64,000 nucleotides of DNA from Myceligenerans crystallogenes (GCF_039529775.1 NZ_BAAANL010000004.1:124001-188000); one strand, 5' to 3'; counted from the stretch's first letter, positions 1 to 7,960 are shown. Made by a program: numbers and translations. The notes: a model not told the origin generated them from the sequence alone.

Positions 1-835
1 ACAGATGCGTCGCGTGGACCGCCGTCGTCAGCGGTCCGAGCGCCCCGGACTCGTCGAGCAGCGCCGCCGGCGAGCGCCCGTGGGCGTCGAGGCAGTCCTG
101 GTTCTCGCGCGGCTGCTCGGAGAGGTGGACGTGCAGCGGGGCCTCGTTCCGCCGCGACCACTCTGCGACGGCCCGGATGCCGGCGGGCGGTACGGCCCGC
201 ACCGAGTGCACGGCCGCGCCGATCCTGACCAGCTCGGATCCCCTCAGGGCGCCGGCTCTGCCCGCCCAGCCCGCCGCGTCGCCGTCGGAGAACCGCCGCT
301 GCACGCCGCTCGGCGGTTCACCGCGAACCCCGGCCGCCAGATAGCACGTGTCCAGCAGCGTGAGCCGGATCCCGGCGTCGTCCGCCGCGGCGATCAGGGC
401 CGCGCCCATCGCGTTCGGATCCGCGTACGGGCGGCCGCCGGACGCGTGGTGCAGGTAGTGGAACTCGCCGACGACGCCGTAGCCCGCCAGCACCATCTCC
501 ACGAACACCGCCCGGGCGAGCTGGTGGTACGTGTCCGGGTCGAGGCGCTCGGCGACCCGGTACATCTGCTCCCGCCAGGTCCAGAAGGAGCCGGAGCCGC
601 GCGCGGCGGCGGCGTCGGGCACGAGATGCGTCCTGCCGCGCAGGGCGCGATGGAACGCGTGCGAGTGCCCGTTGGCGAACGCGGGCAGGGTGAGCCCGCG
701 CAGCCGGGTCGCGCCGGCGGGCGGGCCGGCGACGCCGGGCTCGACCTGGGTCACCCGGCCGCCGTCGGCCCTGATCACGACGTCGGACGCGACCTCGCCG
801 CCCGCCCACGCGAACTCGCAGAACCAGGTGCTCAT
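1..835 (-). CDS. hutF: Formimidoylglutamate deiminase HutF, 3' end beyond the window
   Basis: This amidohydrolase removes the imino group of N-formimino-L-glutamate in the histidine-degradation branch that gives N-formylglutamate. The complement reads MSTWFCEFAWAGGEV and contains HSHAFHRALRG, with H57, H59 and H62, a typical HutF metal-site signature. LHVHLSEQP follows further on, carrying another His-rich segment. About 278 residues are visible; the family is usually near 450, so the C-terminus lies off the left edge. The ATG overlaps the stop of the upstream hutU by four bases (ATGA), so the two are translationally coupled. Family assignment is strong from these motifs and from the neighbour; a different amidohydrolase is unlikely in this context. 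Confidence 0.88.
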   Translation of the reverse strand, partial: MSTWFCEFAWAGGEVASDVVIRADGGRVTQVEPGVAGPPAGATRLRGLTLPAFANGHSHAFHRALRGRTHLVPDAAAARGSGSFWTWREQMYRVAERLDPDTYHQLARAVFVEMVLAGYGVVGEFHYLHHASGGRPYADPNAMGAALIAAADDAGIRLTLLDTCYLAAGVRGEPPSGVQRRFSDGDAAGWAGRAGALRGSELVRIGAAVHSVRAVPPAGIRAVAEWSRRNEAPLHVHLSEQPRENQDCLDAHGRSPAALLDESGALGPLTTAVHATHL

Positions 836-2481
836 GGCGCCGGGATGGTCACGCCCCGGGTCGCGGCGACCTCCGAGGCGCGGTCGTAGCCCGCGTCCGC
901 GTGGCGCAGGACGCCCAGGGCCGGGTCGTTGGACAGGACCCTGGCCAGTTTCCGGGCCGCGAGCGGCGTGCCGTCCGCGACCGAGACCTGGCCCGCGTGG
1001 ATCGAGCGGCCCATGCCGACGCCGCCGCCGTGGTGGATCGAGACCCAGGTGGCGCCCGAGCTCGCGGCCGTCAGGGCGTTCAGCAGGGGCCAGTCCGCGA
1101 TCGCGTCCGAGCCGTCGGCCATGGACTCGGTCTCCCGGTACGGGGAGGCGACCGAGCCCGCGTCCAGGTGGTCGCGGCCGATCACGATCGGCGCGCTGAC
1201 CTCGCCCGAGGCCACCAGGTCGTTGAACGCGAGCCCGGCACGGTCCCGCTCGCCGTAGCCGAGCCAGCAGATCCGGGCCGGAAGACCCTGGAACGCGATC
1301 CGCTCCTGGGCGCCGCGGATCCAGCGGTGCAGGCGGTCGTGGTCCGGGAAGAGGTCGAGGATCGCGCGGTCGGTCGCGGCGATGTCGGCCGGGTCGCCCG
1401 ACAGCGCCGCCCAGCGGAACGGGCCCTTGCCCTCGCAGAACAGCGGCCGGATGTAGGCGGGCACGAAACCCGGGAAGTCGAAGGCCCGCGCGTACCCGCC
1501 CTGGCGCGCCTCGTCACGGATGGAGTTGCCGTAGTCGAACACCTCGGCGCCGCCGTCCTGGAAGCCGACCATCGCCTCGACGTGCCGCGCCATGGACTCC
1601 CGGGCCCGCTCGGTGAACCCGGCCGGGTCGCGCTCGGCGGCGCCGGCCCAGTCCTCGAGCGCCGTGCCCGCCGGCAGGTAGGACAGCGGATCGTGCGCCG
1701 ACGTCTGGTCCGTCACGACGTCGAACTCCACGCCCCGCGCCAGCAGGTCCGGGAACACCTCCGCGGCGTTCCCCACCACCCCCACGGAGTACGCGCGCCC
1801 CTCCCGCTTCGCCGCGAGCGCCCGCGCGACGCCGTCGTCCACGGAATCCGCGACCTCGTCGAGGTACCGGAGCTCCGCCCGGCGCGCGAGCCGCGCGGGG
1901 TCGACGTCGACGATGAGGCAGACGCCCCCGTTGAGCGTGATCGCGAGCGGCTGCGCGCCGCCCATCCCGCCGCAGCCGGCGGTGAGGGTGAGGGTGCCGG
2001 CGAGACTCCCGCCGAACCGCTTCTCCGCGACGGCGGCGAACGTCTCGTACGTGCCCTGCACGATCCCCTGGGTGCCGATGTAGATCCAGGACCCGGCCGT
2101 CATCTGCCCGTACATGGTCAGGCCGAGCTTCTCGAGCCGCCGGAACTCGGGCCACGTCGCCCAGTCCCCCACCAGGTTCGAGTTGGCGATGAGCACGCGC
2201 GGCGCCCATTCGTGCGTGGTCAGCACGCCGACGGGCTTGCCGGACTGGACCAGCAGGGTCTCGTCCTCGCGCAGGTCGGTGAGGGTGGCCACGATGGCGT
2301 CGTAGGCGGGCCAGCTCCGGGCGGCGCGGCCCGTGCCGCCGTAGACCACGAGGTCGTCGGGTCGCTCGGCGACGTCGGGGTCGAGGTTGTTCATGAGCAT
2401 CCGCAGCGGGGCCTCGGTCTGCCAGCTGCGGGCGGTGAGTGCGGTGCCGCGGGTCGCGCGGACCGTTCGTGCTCCATCCAT
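832..2481 (-). CDS. hutU: Urocanate hydratase HutU
   Basis: Urocanase hydrates urocanate to imidazolonepropionate with a tightly bound NAD+, the second step of cytosolic histidine breakdown. The 549 residues match the usual family length of about 550-560. The family signature FQGLPARICWLGYGERD is present near residue 398 and carries the active-site Cys. VYGGTGRAARSWPAYD and the glycine-rich TAGCGGMGGAQP segment are also typical. The gene is the first of a two-gene operon with hutF, sharing an ATGA overlap. It diverges from a WXG100 gene across about 215 bp. No hutH lies in the window. Confidence 0.95.
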   Translation of the reverse strand: MDGARTVRATRGTALTARSWQTEAPLRMLMNNLDPDVAERPDDLVVYGGTGRAARSWPAYDAIVATLTDLREDETLLVQSGKPVGVLTTHEWAPRVLIANSNLVGDWATWPEFRRLEKLGLTMYGQMTAGSWIYIGTQGIVQGTYETFAAVAEKRFGGSLAGTLTLTAGCGGMGGAQPLAITLNGGVCLIVDVDPARLARRAELRYLDEVADSVDDGVARALAAKREGRAYSVGVVGNAAEVFPDLLARGVEFDVVTDQTSAHDPLSYLPAGTALEDWAGAAERDPAGFTERARESMARHVEAMVGFQDGGAEVFDYGNSIRDEARQGGYARAFDFPGFVPAYIRPLFCEGKGPFRWAALSGDPADIAATDRAILDLFPDHDRLHRWIRGAQERIAFQGLPARICWLGYGERDRAGLAFNDLVASGEVSAPIVIGRDHLDAGSVASPYRETESMADGSDAIADWPLLNALTAASSGATWVSIHHGGGVGMGRSIHAGQVSVADGTPLAARKLARVLSNDPALGVLRHADAGYDRASEVAATRGVTIPAP

Positions 2482-2584
2482 GAACCGAGGTTACGGCCCT
2501 CGACGCCGGGCGAGCAGGAGGTGGGGGCCGACGACGCCGGGCCCGTGACGACGCCCGTGCGGTCGCCGGCATGGGTACTACCTC

Positions 2585-2602
2585 ATGGGTAGCTCTGCCC
2601 AT
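2585..2602. promoter_or_regulatory. Operator-like palindrome upstream of the WXG100 gene
   Basis: ATGGGTAGCTCTGCCCAT is an imperfect 18-bp dyad (ATGGG-AG / CT-CCCAT). It is followed 19 bases later by CTGGTTGAG (2622-2630). The same two-part arrangement with identical spacing recurs upstream of the toxin gene at 3179-3196, which makes a shared regulator or sigma-factor site likely. The site also lies in the hutU-WXG divergent interval, so an effect on hutU is possible. The cognate protein is unknown. Confidence 0.55.
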
Positions 2603-2697
2603 TCCGCGTTCGCCGGAGATTCTGGTTGAGTACGGGATGTCGAACCAATGAGGTGCTGCATGAGACGCATGTGGGGCCGTGAGATAAGGAGTTGAAC

Positions 2698-2982
2698 ATG
2701 GTCGCAGAAGGTGGCAACGTCTTCGGTCTCGATGTCGAGGCAGTCCGGCAGCTGGCGAACGTCCTGCGTGAGCAGGCCGAGCAGGTCCGCACGACGGTCC
2801 AGACGGTCACGTCGCAGATGGGCCAGACCGAGTGGAACGGCCCGGACGCCGTGCAGTTCCAGGAGGAGTGGGACGGCACCCACACCGTCAAGCTGAACGA
2901 GATCGCCTCCGCGCTCGACGAGTACGCCACGACGGCCGACAACAACGCCTCGATGCAGGAGGACACCTCGAACCAGTACTGA
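2698..2982 (+). CDS. WXG100 (ESAT-6-like) secreted protein
   Basis: WXG100 proteins are small helical-hairpin substrates of type VII (ESX) secretion. This one is 94 residues, the standard size, with W46-N47-G48 at the hairpin turn and heptad-like helices on either side. I chose the ATG at 2698 because AAGGA at 2686-2690 is seven bases upstream. A TTG at 2692 would leave only one base of spacing. The gene is monocistronic, followed by a strong hairpin at 3051-3092, and shares an upstream bipartite motif with the WXG-fused toxin just downstream. No ESX core gene (EccC, EccD, MycP) is in the window, so the machine must be encoded elsewhere. Confidence 0.9.
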   Translation: MVAEGGNVFGLDVEAVRQLANVLREQAEQVRTTVQTVTSQMGQTEWNGPDAVQFQEEWDGTHTVKLNEIASALDEYATTADNNASMQEDTSNQY

Positions 2983-3050
2983 TCCTCACCGATCGGTACG
3001 CGGTTCAGAGGTCCTCCCCGGCCGGGTCGAGGACGACTCCCCGGCCGGAA

Positions 3051-3092
3051 CAGCCGAGGGTGCGGCATCCACGGATGCCGCACCCTCGGCTG
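3051..3092. terminator. Strong hairpin after the WXG100 gene
   Basis: Two perfectly complementary 20-base arms (3051-3070 and 3073-3092) form a near-closed 42-bp palindrome about 70 bp after the WXG100 stop. It lacks a long T run but ends in a T-containing stretch. It is best read as a transcription terminator isolating the WXG100 transcript from the toxin gene. Confidence 0.7.
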
Positions 3093-3120
3093 TCGTCGTT
3101 CCTGCCGATGATCCCGCGAT

Positions 3121-3145
3121 CTGTCGCGCCAAGGGGGCGCGACAG
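3121..3145. terminator. Second hairpin in the WXG100-toxin interval
   Basis: CTGTCGCGCC and GGCGCGACAG form a 10-bp stem with a five-base loop (AAGGG), followed by GTCGCGTTTCC. Together with the larger hairpin upstream it makes the 318-bp gap 2983-3300 a double-terminator region. The only other recognised element in that gap is the operator-like site at 3179-3196. Confidence 0.5.
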
Positions 3146-3178
3146 GTCGCGTTTCCTTCCTCCCGGCCGACGCCGCCG

Positions 3179-3196
3179 ATGGGGAGGTCTGCCCAT
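3179..3196. promoter_or_regulatory. Second copy of the operator-like palindrome, upstream of the toxin gene
   Basis: ATGGGGAGGTCTGCCCAT differs at two positions from the 2585-2602 site and keeps the dyad. CTGGTTGAG again begins 19 bases after it (3216-3224). The toxin start at 3301 is about 105 bp downstream; the equivalent distance for the WXG100 gene is about 95 bp. Conservation of both blocks and the spacing argues for a functional promoter or operator. Confidence 0.55.
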
Positions 3197-3300
3197 GTCG
3201 GGCGCGTGGTGCGGGCTGGTTGAGTCCTCCTCGGGAACGGGCCGCCGTTCCGGCCGATGCCGCCGACCGGTGGCACCCACAACTCGTCCGGGGGACAGCT

Positions 3301-4389
3301 GTGAGCGGAGGGATGTACGGCGCCGACGTCACGGCGCTGCGCACGCTTGCCGACCAGATCGACCGAGGAAGTGAGCTGCTCGACGGCACGGTGACGACCG
3401 TCGAGGCGGCGATGCCGGACCCGTTCGCCTGGAACGGACCGGACGCCGAGGGATTCCGCACCGCCTGGGAGGGCGGGCACGCCGCCCGCCTCCGCGCGAC
3501 CGCGGCCGTGCTGGGCGAGGTCGCCGCCAGGGTCCGGGCGAACGCCGACGCGCAACAGGCCACGTCGGAGGACCTGAGCGGGACCGGCGGCTCGGGCGGC
3601 TTCCCGCGCGAGACCTCGCCCGCCGCCGAGGGAGCCGCGGAACTCCGGTTCCGCCCCGTCGCGTTCGTCGCCGGCCGGCAGGACCCGGGGGCCGGGGCCG
3701 GCGCGGCCGCCGACACCGCCGACATGGCCGGCACCGGCACCGCCGCCGAGCAGTATCCGCCGCCCGACGTCGAGCGGACCGTCCGGGTCGACGAGCCGCC
3801 CGAGCGGACGGCGTTCGGGGCGAGCACCGGCCTCGAACCGAACACCGCCTACGAGGTGACCGATCGCGGCACGTTCTACACCGACGGCTCCGGCCGCGTG
3901 GTGCACGTCGAGACCGGCTACGGCCGCACCGGCGACCTGAACCACGACCTCATCGAGCCGCAGCCGGACGCGACCTACGTCGTCGGCGACGATCACGTGT
4001 TCCGCACCGACGGCCAGGGGCGCACGGTCGAGGCCCACGCCACGGACCTGGGGTTCGGCGAGGCCGACCGGTCCTCGAGCATCCAGCAGCGCATCGGCGA
4101 CCAGGGCGGCGACGGGTACGACGGCGGCCACCTGATCGGCAACCAGTTCGGCGGCGGGCCGGAGGACATCAACCTCGTGCCGATGCTCGAGGAGATCAAC
4201 CGCGGCTCCGGCGACACCTTCTACGCCACGGAGATGCGCCTGCGGGAGGCGCTGGAGGGCGACCCGCCGTCCGACGTCGAGCTGCACGTCTACCCCGGGT
4301 ACGGCGACGACGGGCCCGTACCGAGCACGATCGCCGTCGAATACAGCATCGACGGCGAGTCCGAGCGGAAGGAGTTCGACAATGACTGA
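3301..4389 (+). CDS. WXG-type polymorphic toxin with C-terminal DNA/RNA non-specific endonuclease domain
   Basis: This is a probable type VII-secreted antibacterial nuclease of 362 residues. Residues 1-90 are a WXG-like helical hairpin with W44-N45-G46. Residues 90-180 form a low-complexity linker. Residues 185-362 resemble Endonuclease_NS_2 domains, with DGGHLIGNQFGG (D274, H277) and N291-LVPM as the likely active-site region. GTG at 3301 was chosen for the GGGGGAC element at about 3290; longer in-frame starts lack one. The stop overlaps the next gene, an immunity protein of the YezG type. In Bacillus subtilis the YeeF LXG-nuclease is paired with YezG, which supports the reading. Nuclease activity itself is inference. 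Confidence 0.85.
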   Translation: MSGGMYGADVTALRTLADQIDRGSELLDGTVTTVEAAMPDPFAWNGPDAEGFRTAWEGGHAARLRATAAVLGEVAARVRANADAQQATSEDLSGTGGSGGFPRETSPAAEGAAELRFRPVAFVAGRQDPGAGAGAAADTADMAGTGTAAEQYPPPDVERTVRVDEPPERTAFGASTGLEPNTAYEVTDRGTFYTDGSGRVVHVETGYGRTGDLNHDLIEPQPDATYVVGDDHVFRTDGQGRTVEAHATDLGFGEADRSSSIQQRIGDQGGDGYDGGHLIGNQFGGGPEDINLVPMLEEINRGSGDTFYATEMRLREALEGDPPSDVELHVYPGYGDDGPVPSTIAVEYSIDGESERKEFDND

Positions 4390-4840
4390 GGTACCGCCGA
4401 TGATCCGGCAGGGAGAACTCGTCGACGAGATCGGGCGGATGGTCGCGCGGAGCGCGTCGCTGGGCGGCGACTGGGAGTCGGCGACGCTGCACGTCCGCAG
4501 GCTCGCGCCCTACGGCGAGACCCAGATGGTCGTGCTGCGCCCGTCCGGCCGCGGCACGACCGAGGATCGCTCCGCGCTGCCGAACCGCTCCGTCGGGCGG
4601 CTGGTCAAGGAGCTCCGCGACGTCATGTACTGGCCCGGCGCCGGGACGTGGCTCTCGATGGAGCTCACGGTGTCCCGCACGAGCGGCAAGGACCAGGCCG
4701 ACGCCCGCTTCAACTACGACGACCGGCCGGCCTGGACCGACGCGCCCGCCCCGGCGCTCTACTCCAAGGAGCTCCACCGGTACCCCCGCGACCCGGACCA
4801 CATCCCCGCCTGGCTCCGGGACCAGCTGAACGCGGGGTAG
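4382..4840 (+). CDS. YezG-family (DUF600-like) immunity protein
   Basis: This 152-residue cytoplasmic protein should neutralise the preceding nuclease toxin in the producing cell. Family hallmarks are visible toward the C-terminus: RDVMYWPGAGTW, FNYDDRPAW, then YSKELHRYPRDPDHIPAWL. The last resembles the family's FPRD...IPEWL ending. The start overlaps the toxin stop by eight bases, so toxin and antidote are co-translated. A cognate immunity role is inferred from family and synteny. No other candidate immunity gene is adjacent. Confidence 0.85.
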   Translation: MTEVPPMIRQGELVDEIGRMVARSASLGGDWESATLHVRRLAPYGETQMVVLRPSGRGTTEDRSALPNRSVGRLVKELRDVMYWPGAGTWLSMELTVSRTSGKDQADARFNYDDRPAWTDAPAPALYSKELHRYPRDPDHIPAWLRDQLNAG

Positions 4841-4913
4841 CACCCGGCGAGCGGCCCCTGACCCGCCGCGGCCCCGGTGCCGCGGCGGATCGGAGCCCTC
4901 GACCGCGGGCCGG

Positions 4914-5795
4914 TCAGCGCAGCAGCGGGGCCACCTCGGTGCCGAGGACCCGGATCAGGCGCTCCGGGTCCGGCTCGTCGTCCAGGGGCTGCACCACCAG
5001 GGTGTCGGCACCCAGGCCGGCGAACCGCCGCAGGCCCTCGGCGATCTGCTCGGGGGTGTCGCCCCAGACGGCGTAGTCGGCGGGTTCGTCCGCCGGGAGC
5101 GGCCAGGTCGGGAGCCACGCACGCACGCGCTCCTCGGCGCCGGGGCCGATCGCCGTCGGCACGGTGACCGAGGTCAGGAAGGCGTCGGTGCGCCCGGCGT
5201 CGTCGTACGCCGCCCGGACGGTCTCCAGGGCCGCCTTCAGCCGGGTGTACCCGTTGCCGCCGTCCAGGGCGACGCCGTCGGCCAGCTCCCCGACCAGGCG
5301 CAGCGTCTTCGGCCCGGCCGCGGCGCTGATCACGGGCGGCGGCGTCACCGGCGGCCAGTCGAGCGCGACGTCGTCCAGCGACACGTAGCGACCCGACACC
5401 GTCAGCCGTTCGCCCGCGAGCAGCGCGCGCAGCGCGGTGAGGTACTCGCGCAGCAGCGTCAGCGGCGACGCCGGCTTCGCCCCGACCTGCGCCATCCAGC
5501 TCTGCACGCCGTGTCCCACGCCCGGGACGAGCCGCCCGGGGAACATTCCCTCCAGCGTCGCGATCTCCATCGCCGTCAGCGCCACGTTGCGCAGCGGCAC
5601 CGGCAGCACGCCGAGCTGCACCCGCAGCCGCTGCGTGCGGCCGAGGATCGCGCCCGCCGCGGCGAGCGCGGACTCCTTGAAGCAGTCCTCCCAGAGGACG
5701 ATCTCCGCCAGGCCGGCGTCGTCGGCCGCCCGGGCGAGCGTCAGGTACTGCTGCGGTGAGAAGGACGGCAGGAGCGCGCAGGCGAGGGTCGTCAT
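4914..5795 (-). CDS. LLM-class (luciferase-like) flavin/F420-dependent oxidoreductase
   Basis: A 293-residue TIM-barrel of the bacterial luciferase-like superfamily. Typical features are the N-terminal FSPQQYLTLARAADDAGLAEI, the LGVLPVPLRNVALTAMEIATLE segment, GRLVPGVGHG, and a C-terminal TPEQIAEGLRRFAGLGADTLVV. In actinobacteria many members use coenzyme F420, and another F420-type protein lies 330 bp away, but the sequence alone does not settle FMN versus F420. The substrate is unknown. The gene is convergent with the immunity gene. The 73-bp gap holds a CCGCGGC/GCCGCGG hairpin near 4867-4886 that may end both transcripts. Confidence 0.85.
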   Translation of the reverse strand: MTTLACALLPSFSPQQYLTLARAADDAGLAEIVLWEDCFKESALAAAGAILGRTQRLRVQLGVLPVPLRNVALTAMEIATLEGMFPGRLVPGVGHGVQSWMAQVGAKPASPLTLLREYLTALRALLAGERLTVSGRYVSLDDVALDWPPVTPPPVISAAAGPKTLRLVGELADGVALDGGNGYTRLKAALETVRAAYDDAGRTDAFLTSVTVPTAIGPGAEERVRAWLPTWPLPADEPADYAVWGDTPEQIAEGLRRFAGLGADTLVVQPLDDEPDPERLIRVLGTEVAPLLR

Positions 5796-5821
5796 GCCGT
5801 CGAGCGTACTGAGCGGCGGTT

Positions 5822-5852
5822 CCGTCGTCGCCGGGATATCCGGCGACGACGG
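5822..5852. terminator. Perfect 13-bp hairpin between the small membrane gene and the LLM gene
   Basis: CCGTCGTCGCCGG and CCGGCGACGACGG pair perfectly around a GATAT loop. It lies 13 bp beyond the stop of the minus-strand 40-codon gene and just upstream of the LLM gene start. It probably terminates the small transcript and insulates the oxidoreductase. Confidence 0.6.
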
Positions 5853-5864
5853 ACGGCCCGCGGT

Positions 5865-5987
5865 TCAGTCCTTCCGGATCTTCCTCGAAACGGCGGAGAC
5901 CAGGGCCGTGACGCCGATCGCCACTCCGATCAGCACGATCGCGATCACCACGACGGCGATCACTGCGAAATTGTCAGGCGAGATCAT
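5865..5987 (-). CDS. Small single-pass membrane protein (40 aa)
   Basis: The frame reads MISPDNFAVIAVVVIAIVLI and continues GVAIGVTALVSAVSRKIRKD: one hydrophobic helix at about residues 8-32 and a basic C-terminal tail, predicted N-out/C-in. A perfect AGGAGG lies seven bases upstream of the ATG, and a terminator-like hairpin follows the stop. Those signals are the main reasons to accept a gene this short. I recognise no family. It could be a membrane microprotein or a type I toxin-like peptide; nothing nearby resolves this. Confidence 0.65.
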   Translation of the reverse strand: MISPDNFAVIAVVVIAIVLIGVAIGVTALVSAVSRKIRKD

Positions 5988-6126
5988 CGACGAGCCTCCT
6001 TTGGCCGGACGGCCGGAATGCTACACCTTGACACCGGGGCCTCAGGAGGCTCTCGCTGGTGCAACCGCGCGGAAGTTCCGTCGTTGTTCTTCCCCGCGAA
6101 ACTCCGGGCTGGTTGACTCGGGTGCC

Positions 6127-6621
6127 ATGACCTCCTCAGATGCCACCCCAGCCGCGAACCGCCCCGGCGGGACGCTGCACCATCCGGCCGGTTTCCTCAC
6201 CCGTAAGGTCATCAACCCGTTCGCGGTCGCGCTCTCCCGGCGGGGGATCAGCGTCCGGGGCAGCCTGATGATCGAGGTGGCCGGACGCAAGTCCGGCGAA
6301 CCGCGGCAGACCGTCGTCAACCTCGTGGAGCTCGACGGCGTCCGCTACGTCGTCGCGCAGCGCGGCGTCACCCAGTGGGTCCGCAACCTGCGCGCGGCCG
6401 AGGGCGCCTGCGCCCTCGTGCTGGGCAGGCAGCGCGACGAGTACGCCGCCGAGGAGATCACCGGCACGCCGCAGACGGTGCCGGTGCTCCGCAAGACCCT
6501 CGCGGAGTGGGGTTTCGAGGTGAGCCAGTTCTTCCCGAAGGACATCGACAAGAGCTCGTCCGACGCCGAGCTCCAGGCGATCGCGGGCGACTACCCGGTG
6601 TTCCGCCTCACCCCGGGGTAA
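6127..6621 (+). CDS. Nitroreductase-family deazaflavin (F420)-dependent oxidoreductase (Ddn-like)
   Basis: A 164-residue split-barrel protein of the actinobacterial Ddn/FDOR-A type, which use reduced F420 to reduce quinones, nitro compounds or enones. The pattern RGSLMIEVAGRKSGEPRQTVVNLVELDGVRYVVAQRGVTQ holds the basic GRKSG loop expected to contact the F420 tail. WVRNLRA and the C-terminal YPVFRL are also typical. The ATG at 6127 was taken because the preceding in-frame region is low-complexity. It is monocistronic, followed by an inverted repeat. The substrate is not predictable. Confidence 0.85.
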   Translation: MTSSDATPAANRPGGTLHHPAGFLTRKVINPFAVALSRRGISVRGSLMIEVAGRKSGEPRQTVVNLVELDGVRYVVAQRGVTQWVRNLRAAEGACALVLGRQRDEYAAEEITGTPQTVPVLRKTLAEWGFEVSQFFPKDIDKSSSDAELQAIAGDYPVFRLTPG

Positions 6622-6649
6622 CCCGCCCCTGCGGCGCGTACCGGGGATC

Positions 6650-6703
6650 GTGCGCGCGATCCGCCACGGCACCGGCCCGCCGGCCGCCGCGGATCGCGCG
6701 CAC
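6650..6703. terminator. Inverted repeat between the Ddn-like gene and hutI
   Basis: GTGCGCGCGATCCG and CGGATCGCGCGCAC form a 14-bp perfect stem around a GC-rich 26-base interior that can itself fold. It follows the Ddn-like stop by about 30 bp and precedes the hutI promoter region. Confidence 0.5.
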
Positions 6704-6729
6704 CCGACCGGCCCGGTCAGACTGGGGCC

Positions 6730-7896
6730 GTGAGCCTTCTTCTGCGGGGTATCGGGGAACTGGTGACCAACGACCCGGCCCGGGGCGCGGTGGGCCCGGG
6801 CGGGCTGGGGATCCTGCGGGACGCCGCCGTCGTCGTCGAGCACGGGCGGGTGGCCTGGACCGGGCCGGCCGCCGCGGCGCCCGCCGCCGACGAGGCCCAG
6901 GACCTGGGCGGGCGGGCCGTGATCCCGGGGTTCGTGGACTCGCACTCGCACCTGGTCTTCGCCGGCGACCGCGCCGCCGAGTTCGCGGCCCGGATGACCG
7001 GGCGCCCCTACTCGGCCGGGGGGATCCGCACCACGGTGTCGGCCACCCGGGCGGCGTCGGACGACGACCTGCGCGCCAACGCCCGCCGCCTCGTCGCCGA
7101 GATGCGCCGCCAGGGCACCACGACCGTGGAGATCAAGTCGGGCTACGGGCTCGACACCGCGCACGAGGAACGCTCGCTGCGGATCGCCCGGGAGTTCACG
7201 CCCGAGACGACCTACCTGGGCGCGCACGTCGTGCCGCAGGGCCATGACCCCGCCGGATACCTCGACCTCGTGACGGGCGCCATGCTCGCCGCCTGCGCCC
7301 CGCACGCACGGTGGATCGACGTGTTCTGCGAGCGCGGGGCGTTCGGCGCCGACGCCGCGCGGGCGGTCCTGCGCGCCGGGACCGCCGCCGGGCTCGCGCC
7401 GCGGATCCACGCCAACCAGCTCGGGCCCGGCCCCGGGATCGAGGTCGCCTGCGAGACGGGGGCGGCGTCGGCCGATCACTGCACGTTCGCGTCCGACGAC
7501 GACGTCCGCAACCTCGCCGACTCCGGCGTCGTGGCGACCCTGCTGCCCACGATCGAGTTCTCGACCCGGCAGCCGTACCCCGACGCGCGGCGGTTCCTGG
7601 CCGCCGGCGTGACCGTGGCGCTCGCGACCGACTGCAACCCGGGGTCGGGGTTCTCGTCGTCGATGCCGTTCGCGCAGGCCCTCGCGGTGCGCGAGCTGGG
7701 GATGTCCCCGGCGGAGGCGCTGTGGGCGGCCACGGCCGGTGGCGCGGCGGCGCTGCGCCGGGACGACGTCGGCCGGCTCAGCCCCGGTTCCCGGGCGGAC
7801 CTGGCGGTCCTCGACGCCCCCAGCCACCTCCACCTGACGTACCGCCCGGGCGTCCCGCTGATCAGGGCGGCGATGCTCGCCGGATCCTGGACCTGA
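6730..7896 (+). CDS. hutI: Imidazolonepropionase HutI
   Basis: HutI hydrolyses 4-imidazolone-5-propionate to formimidoylglutamate, the step between HutU and HutF. Its 388 residues are close to the usual 400. Visible metal and substrate elements are DSHSHLVFAGDR near residue 72, IKSGYGLD, HANQLG, SADHCTF and ATDCNPGS near the C-terminus. GTG at 6730 is used; CAGACT six bases upstream could be a -10 for a leaderless message. It is separated from hutU-hutF by about 4.2 kb of unrelated genes and lies on the opposite strand, unlike the compact hut operons common in actinobacteria. Confidence 0.93.
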   Translation: MSLLLRGIGELVTNDPARGAVGPGGLGILRDAAVVVEHGRVAWTGPAAAAPAADEAQDLGGRAVIPGFVDSHSHLVFAGDRAAEFAARMTGRPYSAGGIRTTVSATRAASDDDLRANARRLVAEMRRQGTTTVEIKSGYGLDTAHEERSLRIAREFTPETTYLGAHVVPQGHDPAGYLDLVTGAMLAACAPHARWIDVFCERGAFGADAARAVLRAGTAAGLAPRIHANQLGPGPGIEVACETGAASADHCTFASDDDVRNLADSGVVATLLPTIEFSTRQPYPDARRFLAAGVTVALATDCNPGSGFSSSMPFAQALAVRELGMSPAEALWAATAGGAAALRRDDVGRLSPGSRADLAVLDAPSHLHLTYRPGVPLIRAAMLAGSWT

Positions 7897-7922
7897 CCGG
7901 CGATCCCGCCCGGGGGGCGTGG

Positions 7923-7953
7923 TTGACACGGATCCCCCGGGGCGCGAGATGAT
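7923..7953 (+). promoter_or_regulatory. Promoter with consensus TTGACA for a leaderless gene
   Basis: TTGACA (7923-7928) and a GATGAT -10-like hexamer (7948-7953) are about 19 bases apart. The predicted transcription start falls at the GTG at 7961, so the message would be leaderless. The -10 is imperfect and the spacing slightly long. Confidence 0.45.
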
Positions 7954-7960
7954 CCCTGGC

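Noticed and set aside
901..2592. Long open frame on the plus strand opposite hutU
   Set aside because: Arg/Ala/Val-rich translation without motifs, exactly antisense to the well-supported hutU; a codon-bias shadow of GC-rich DNA.
6108..6116. CTGGTTGAC resembling the CTGGTTGAG half of the WXG-gene motif
   Set aside because: The upstream dyad is missing at the required 19-base distance.
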